A stretch of DNA of 12,315 bases from Lentisphaeria bacterium UBA1829 (GTDB lineage Bacteria; Verrucomicrobiota; Lentisphaeria; Victivallales; UBA1829), in contig DDJH01000084.1 in the NCBI GenBank assembly GCA_002338895.1, positions 2,072 to 14,386 on the forward strand, in the 5' to 3' direction. Shown one piece after another: positions 9,301 to 12,315 of the stretch. Every line of letters begins with the position of its first letter. The first letter of the stretch is position 1. The notes beneath the pieces were generated by a model. The model did no database searches. It saw only the letters and a program-made list of their open reading frames with translations, and was not told where the DNA came from. The translations under genes and the position numbers were made by a program.

Positions 9301-10532
9301 AACGTCCGTTTCGCGTTGTCCGGATACACCAGTTCCAGAACATGATACCGGAGAGGATTCTTCAGTTTCGGGAGCCGGAGCACAAAGCTGTTCCGGTTTT
9401 CGTTGCCGGTCTCCCGGTATCTGCCCAGAGCGGAATCGACCACACGTCCGGAACCGTCCGTCCGCAGCACCTCGTTCCCGAGATCGGCGGAACAGTCGAT
9501 CTCCTGGATCTTCTTCAGGGAAAGAGCGCCCGATTTCATCCGTTCCGAGAGGGGTTTCCCGGAAATGGCGATCGTCTCAAACGTTTTGCCGGATCGGAAA
9601 TTCATCCGGTAGAGTCCGCTCTTCTCCGGACGGAAGCGGAACTTCACATTCTGCATCTTTCCCGGTTCGGCCGAAAGATCGAACGCAGTCTGGAACACCG
9701 TCTTTCCTTCCGGATCCACGATTTCGAGCGCCTCGCGGAACTTCCGCGCCTCCCCCGAAATGTTCTGGAAGCGGAGACGGACCGGATTCTCCTTCCCCGC
9801 AACCCACGCAAAATCATGACACTCCACATTGTACGGACGGTATTCCGCATAGATCTTCTCGATCTCCGCCCGCGAAAGAGCACGGTCATAGAGTGCAAAT
9901 TCATCGATGGATCCACAGGCGCCCTTCTCACTCCAGCGGCCAAAGTGGAGGAGATCAAGGATTTCACTGAGTTTGCGGGTCTCCTGCTGTTCAAAATAAA
10001 CGCCGTTGAAAAAGAACGAGCGTTTCCCCGTCTCGGAATCCCAGGTCATGGCGACCAGATGCCAGCGGTCCTTGAACCAGGATTTCTGGATCCCGACACC
10101 CCAGCTGAGACCGTTGAGATCATTTTCCATATAGGTGATATTGTCCAGGCTGTTGCGGAACGCCTTGAAAATCTGCCGGCGGGAGAATCCGACAGGGCCG
10201 ATCGAACCGTCTTCTCTCCGATCGCGGTCCAGAACGGTGGTATACCGGGCACGCGGGTCCTGATCGGGCTTGAACCAGAACAGAATCGTTCCCTTCTTCC
10301 CGTGAAAACCGGAAGGAGCGGGAAACTCCAGAACGCCGTTCTCACCAAGCGCAATGGCACGGCCGTGAAGACCGGGAACGGTTTTCAGATTCTGAGCGTT
10401 TCCGGGCGAAATCTCCTTCCCGCCGGAGAGCGCGCGGAAGCCCTGATCTCCGGTCAGACGGAAAATCGGAGAATCCGTCGCACACAGCGGGAAAACGGCC
10501 GCAAAAAGGAGTGGGAAAAACAATCTCTTCAT
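6342..10532 (-). CDS. Giant secreted LamG / TIM-barrel-like / CBM9-like protein, putative glycoside hydrolase
   Basis: A 1396-residue exported protein starting [18 protein letters not shown], a signal peptide of about 18-20 residues. Apparent architecture: LamG/concanavalin-type lectin fold (about 20-235; [10 protein letters not shown] and a conserved-looking [14 protein letters not shown] end), a beta-sandwich (about 240-330), a second beta-rich region (about 385-490), a large central region with barrel-like strands (about 500-955; motifs [40 protein letters not shown]), a beta cap (about 960-1025), a helical segment (about 1035-1090), a beta-sandwich (about 1100-1190) and a C-terminal CBM9-like domain (about 1200-1396; [20 protein letters not shown]). 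No GH family could be named and catalytic residues are unproven. The start was placed at 10532 because AAGGAG lies 8 nt upstream; the ATG at 10538 is only 2 nt from it and the GTG at 10553 has no site. It lies 13 bp after the small secreted protein gene and 29 bp before the pseudopilin gene. Confidence 0.88.
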   Translation of the reverse strand: MKRLFFPLLFAAVFPLCATDSPIFRLTGDQGFRALSGGKEISPGNAQNLKTVPGLHGRAIALGENGVLEFPAPSGFHGKKGTILFWFKPDQDPRARYTTVLDRDRREDGSIGPVGFSRRQIFKAFRNSLDNITYMENDLNGLSWGVGIQKSWFKDRWHLVAMTWDSETGKRSFFFNGVYFEQQETRKLSEILDLLHFGRWSEKGACGSIDEFALYDRALSRAEIEKIYAEYRPYNVECHDFAWVAGKENPVRLRFQNISGEARKFREALEIVDPEGKTVFQTAFDLSAEPGKMQNVKFRFRPEKSGLYRMNFRSGKTFETIAISGKPLSERMKSGALSLKKIQEIDCSADLGNEVLRTDGSGRVVDSALGRYRETGNENRNSFVLRLPKLKNPLRYHVLELVYPDNAKRTFGVTLYSAANGIVIGGQMNGTGIFTGGAHPVTNTLQTKRLLWVPYSEDVMLICENYGAEYSDRGGALSKVVVYEVDSDLLPGLPDLPDGRKIGVWDEDCTMDATWFNMPYLLKDKGVDLEFWREKGERIAEYAHHMGYNLWTIQFMEYYGDRTGADQSLRQLRPMKVPGTQGHIHGCVDTLARVFEREKIHFYGRLGMDPFRGFSRGIIGGEACMAKDSADFARRGKDAVELVNKNGQIDRNALMNPFHPRYIEGMKHILAFYRDRYQDNPMFAGITFRDTATVHSLKSLDYGYDDYTISLFEKETGIDVPDVKDGTRFYFRWKFLTSSKMKEQWVAWRCRKLAEVTAEFLQVLRKGNNRLRLQLWADCITVLGNGWKKSYSPERDLREAGFDPALLEKLEGLDIVPVIRPDYQRVHGRSSKVSEEYLVSGKRFADLFSRTPHRTLNMMLHNNLENYPSRHCSLPELFFPTADWVVRKKPLHFLSWCNAYPNASRALLPLTRQLANRDVDEIQIGWWGNPDSGVTDQYRLFNQAFRRIPAVRFTSLAKESDCVAVFVHGKDFYAVNRMPYPVSVEMKSGGTCTDVVSGERFAAVKGIVKFTLPGQGLRVFKGDDAFVPGISRQTLSPEGIRFFIREAKRLEFAAKNDSSVAAFSRALNRCIAERNWPEAQRILLHRQVEGALEKTENLKVGGRMNSRENCFELTILPQIEDPGEIRLRLTTEGELALSGKSELLLRNFQTGVPRTFRIPVAKQPKAGTSALLSVNLRLPDGSEKEFRYLCGGESARYAGTLPVPGSDWSFKAYPMKTHTVDRPGITRYDYAVGYLWNESGISIAVSVEDKDYFPPTPKLRSIHVDSLQVFVDFENSADFDVNEYLGNELEFIVSESGGKAGLEICKRPEGWRNHGIRSAMTHRNKRTLYEVFIPAQSLPGVGLEAGNSLGLCVMVNNRVVAEDSLQRMVTSPRIFPYKRPGTWPDLIFSDRNGVAK

Positions 10533-10540
10533 CGTCATAT

Positions 10541-10546
10541 CTCCTT
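10541..10546 (-). promoter_or_regulatory. Shine-Dalgarno site touching the upstream stop codon
   Basis: AAGGAG on the minus strand. Its first base (10546) is the last base of the TGA stop of the upstream small secreted protein gene. It is 8 nt from the ATG at 10532 and decides that start. The arrangement allows terminating ribosomes to reinitiate, coupling the two genes. Confidence 0.75.
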
Positions 10547-11079
10547 CATTCACAAGATCTCAGATCGATGGAGTAAAACTTGTAGATTCCGTCCGCCGAG
10601 AAGTCGTACCGCAGAGAGAGTGTGGTGACAGGCTCGGCAAAACCGCCCTTGAACGAAAAGATCTGCTTTTCTCCGTTCAGTTCCAGCACGGAACGCTGAT
10701 ATCTGTGCTTCTTTTCCGCCGTATAGCCTTCAAAATAGAGAGTCAGCCTGCTTCCTTTCGGCCCCTGAACACAGAGAGTCTGTTCATTCTCTCCCGCCTG
10801 GAAGAATTTGCGGTCGGTCACGCGGACATTCATCTGGAGACTGCGGGTTCCCGATGCAAACGCCTTGTCCAGATTAAGGACCAGGGCATCGTTCTCCGTC
10901 GAAATCTTGACATAGGACATCGCGTTCTTCGGCGTACAGAAAAATATCGCCTTGACGTTGTTTCCTTCCAGAATGGAGCTTTTCCCATCAAAACGGAGTT
11001 TCCCGAAATCGCTCAGAAGCTCCTCCGCCGGGAGCATGAGTCCTCCCATCAGCAAAAGTCCGAACATCCACAGTTTCAT
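10546..11079 (-). CDS. Small secreted beta-rich protein, function unknown
   Basis: A 177-residue protein beginning MKLWMFGLLLMGGLMLPAEE, a clear signal peptide likely cleaved near LPA. The remaining roughly 160 residues alternate hydrophobic and polar residues, suggesting an all-beta fold such as a carbohydrate-binding jelly roll (for example VKISTENDALVLNL, LTLYFEGY and a closing YKFYSIDLRS). No named family is recognised, and no catalytic motif is visible. The start at 11079 is supported by AAGGAG 7 nt upstream; the longer open frame from a TTG at 11166 would add an implausible Arg/Lys-rich extension and run across the promoter. It is the first gene of the three-gene minus-strand operon and its stop overlaps the ribosome site of the giant LamG protein, so the two are probably made together and may work as a pair. 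Confidence 0.82.
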   Translation of the reverse strand: MKLWMFGLLLMGGLMLPAEELLSDFGKLRFDGKSSILEGNNVKAIFFCTPKNAMSYVKISTENDALVLNLDKAFASGTRSLQMNVRVTDRKFFQAGENEQTLCVQGPKGSRLTLYFEGYTAEKKHRYQRSVLELNGEKQIFSFKGGFAEPVTTLSLRYDFSADGIYKFYSIDLRSCE

Positions 11080-11086
11080 TTTTCTT

Positions 11087-11092
11087 CTCCTT
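11087..11092 (-). promoter_or_regulatory. Shine-Dalgarno site of the small secreted protein
   Basis: AAGGAG on the minus strand, 7 nt before the ATG at 11079, within an almost entirely purine leader. It decides this start over the upstream TTG at 11166. Confidence 0.78.
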
Positions 11093-11137
11093 CTTTGTTC
11101 TCTGTTTTCTTTCGCATATTTTTGTTTTCTGCCTTTA

Positions 11138-11166
11138 ATTATAGCTTTTTTGAAAAAGGATCGCAA
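11138..11166 (-). promoter_or_regulatory. Sigma-70-type promoter for the three-gene minus-strand operon
   Basis: Reading the minus strand, TTGCGA (11166-11161) matches 4 of 6 bases of the -35 consensus, followed by exactly 17 bp and a perfect TATAAT (11143-11138). Transcription would start near 11131, leaving a leader of about 52 nt before the ATG at 11079. The site lies in the 125 bp AT-rich gap between two minus-strand genes, so it would drive the small secreted protein, the giant LamG protein and the pseudopilin separately from the upstream lipoprotein gene. A run of seven G (minus strand; 11174-11168) lies one base upstream of the -35 box. No operator palindrome or hairpin terminator was seen in the gap. 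Confidence 0.65.
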
Positions 11167-11204
11167 TCCCCCCCTTTTTACTTTTTATTCATTAAAATCA
11201 TAAA

Positions 11205-12251
11205 TCATTCCGAAATCTGAGAAACCGGAAATCCGGGCTTCCGGAATCCGGAACTCGTTCCCGCAGGGGAAACGCCCAGGCCTCCGTCTGCGGGAGGGGG
11301 AGCGAGAATCCCCCGGAGATAACCGTAAAGATTATGTCCGCTGTAAAGAAACGGTACCGGGGTCGAAACGGTATAGGACGCGCCGTTGCGGTTCGTCCGC
11401 AGCATCATAAACGAGAATCGGTCGCCCGGACGGGGTGCCCGGGAACACCACGCACCGTGCCAGATCCGGAAGGGAAGAAGTGCTTCGATCGTGTAAAATC
11501 CATCGTGGATGGACCCTTTCACAATCGCTCCGGGAGCGGGGCATTCCCGGTCGATCGGCGAGAAACCGCCCCAGTAACCCGGAAGGTGAGAGAGCATCCA
11601 GAACTCTCCGGCCGGATTCATCAGACACTCAAAATACGGAAGTTTCTGAATCTGCGGGCGGAGGAAAAATTCCAGACAGTCGCCCAGATAAAGTTCGCTT
11701 CCTTGGGGAGAGCCGTTCTTTCCGTGCCGGAGTTCCGGTTTTTCATCGCGGAAGGAAACTGCCACATAGAGCATCCCCCCGTTCCAGCCGATCAGCCACA
11801 GGGAGTCCGGACAGCGCGAATCCTTCTGTGTTTCACCAAGCGGATGCTCGCCGTGGAACGCAAGGGCCTCCTCCCGTTCCCGCATGGAGATTTTCCCGTC
11901 CGGAATCGGAGCATGGACCATACAGGGGATCTCCTGTTCCGGAAGATGGACATTCCATGCCATGCCTTGTCGGAGTTTTCTTCGGCAGTCGGCAAGTTTC
12001 CGGACGGCGGCGGCCCGGTCGCCCGTCTGCAGTCCGCGCAGAATCCGCATCGAGTCCATGTTCTGACAGATGGCATTCGACGCATATTCGTATTGCGTTC
12101 CCTTTCCCTCCTGAAACAGGCGCGACGCATGTTCAGTGATGTATTGTGCATCCTCTTCCTCCTGCGGAGAGAGCGTTGTCCGGCAGGCGGGCAGCAGGGA
12201 CACCGGAATCATCCACCAGAAGAAGATTGTCCGTTTCATCCATGGTTTCAT
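11205..12251 (-). CDS. Putative lipoprotein with CBM9-like domain
   Basis: A 348-residue protein with an N-terminal hydrophobic segment (IFFWWMIPVSLLPAC) ending in a lipobox-like LPAC; Cys23 would be lipidated, although Pro at -2 is not ideal. Arg follows the Cys, so there is no Asp retention signal of the enterobacterial kind and an outer-membrane location is plausible. Residues about 28-95 are helical and charged. From about 108 to 315 a CBM9/DOMON-like fold is suggested by SLWLIGWNGGMLYVAVSFRD, GDCLEFFLRP, then YFECLMNPAGEFWM. The last roughly 30 residues are rich in Gly, Pro and Ser and look disordered. It probably binds glycans at the cell surface; no catalytic motif is seen. Two in-frame ATGs (12251, 12239) are possible; GGA at 12263-12261, 9 nt upstream of the first, favours 12251. 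The gene may belong to an operon continuing beyond the right edge, since no promoter was recognised in 12252-12315. Confidence 0.8.
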   Translation of the reverse strand: MKPWMKRTIFFWWMIPVSLLPACRTTLSPQEEEDAQYITEHASRLFQEGKGTQYEYASNAICQNMDSMRILRGLQTGDRAAAVRKLADCRRKLRQGMAWNVHLPEQEIPCMVHAPIPDGKISMREREEALAFHGEHPLGETQKDSRCPDSLWLIGWNGGMLYVAVSFRDEKPELRHGKNGSPQGSELYLGDCLEFFLRPQIQKLPYFECLMNPAGEFWMLSHLPGYWGGFSPIDRECPAPGAIVKGSIHDGFYTIEALLPFRIWHGAWCSRAPRPGDRFSFMMLRTNRNGASYTVSTPVPFLYSGHNLYGYLRGILAPPPADGGLGVSPAGTSSGFRKPGFPVSQISE

Positions 12252-12315
12252 TGGTCGGCATCCATCCTTTCTTTTCCGTTGTTTTCGATGTGCGGGTGAG
12301 AGTCTGTTCTATGAA

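Noticed and set aside
9216..10628. A 470-codon open frame on the plus strand
   Set aside because: Antisense to the N-terminal half of the giant protein; no recognisable domain or ribosome site.
11080..11166. An N-terminal extension of the small secreted protein from the TTG at 11166
   Set aside because: It would run across the -10 box, gives a very basic stretch before the signal peptide, and the ATG at 11079 has a strong ribosome site.
11180..11215. A possible hairpin terminator after the lipoprotein gene
   Set aside because: Only an imperfect AT-rich inverted repeat is present, without a stable GC stem followed by a T-run on the minus strand.
11334..12299. A 321-codon open frame on the plus strand opposite the lipoprotein gene
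   Set aside because: The minus-strand product has a lipobox and a CBM9-like fold, while this frame shows only an Arg/Pro-rich sequence without motifs.

Overview
The window looks like a polysaccharide-degradation locus from a Lentisphaerota-type bacterium (Victivallales-like, PVC superphylum). This is inferred from three things: GC-rich coding DNA, very large secreted glycosidase-like proteins with LamG and CBM9-like modules, and a class III pseudopilin carrying an H-X9-DG C-terminal motif, a family heavily expanded in that group. No rRNA, tRNA, CRISPR array, transposase or integrase was recognised. No SusC/SusD pair, sulfatase or transcription regulator was recognised either.

Layout. Bases 1-5586 carry three plus-strand genes: the 3' part of a large multidomain glycoside-hydrolase-like protein (its start lies outside the window), a secreted sialate O-acetylesterase-family SGNH esterase, and a 416-residue probable alpha/alpha-barrel protein without a signal peptide. 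The first two are 16 bp apart and the second and third 57 bp apart, so they probably form one transcription unit. Bases 5596-12251 carry four minus-strand genes. Read in the direction of transcription these are a CBM9-like lipoprotein (12251-11205), then after a 125 bp gap holding a good promoter, a small secreted protein (11079-10546), a 1396-residue LamG/TIM-barrel-like/CBM9-like secreted protein (10532-6342) and an H-X9-DG pseudopilin (6312-5596). The last three are separated by only 13 and 29 bp and look like one operon. The two gene sets converge, with only 9 bp between stop codons.

How the genes may work together (inference). Exported glycosidases trim a complex, probably O-acetylated glycan; the esterase removes acetyl groups; the cytoplasmic-looking alpha/alpha protein could process imported oligosaccharides. 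On the other strand the lipoprotein and the giant barrel protein both carry CBM9-like glycan-binding folds at or outside the cell surface. The co-transcribed pseudopilin suggests that the giant enzyme's export or surface display is tied to a type II secretion/pseudopilus machine. This pseudopilin plus unclassified giant hydrolase plus small secreted partner operon is the most interesting item here.

Several gene starts were moved from the longest open frame to an internal ATG with a clear Shine-Dalgarno sequence; these decisions are noted per gene. Many long open frames lie antisense to real genes and were judged to be composition shadows.
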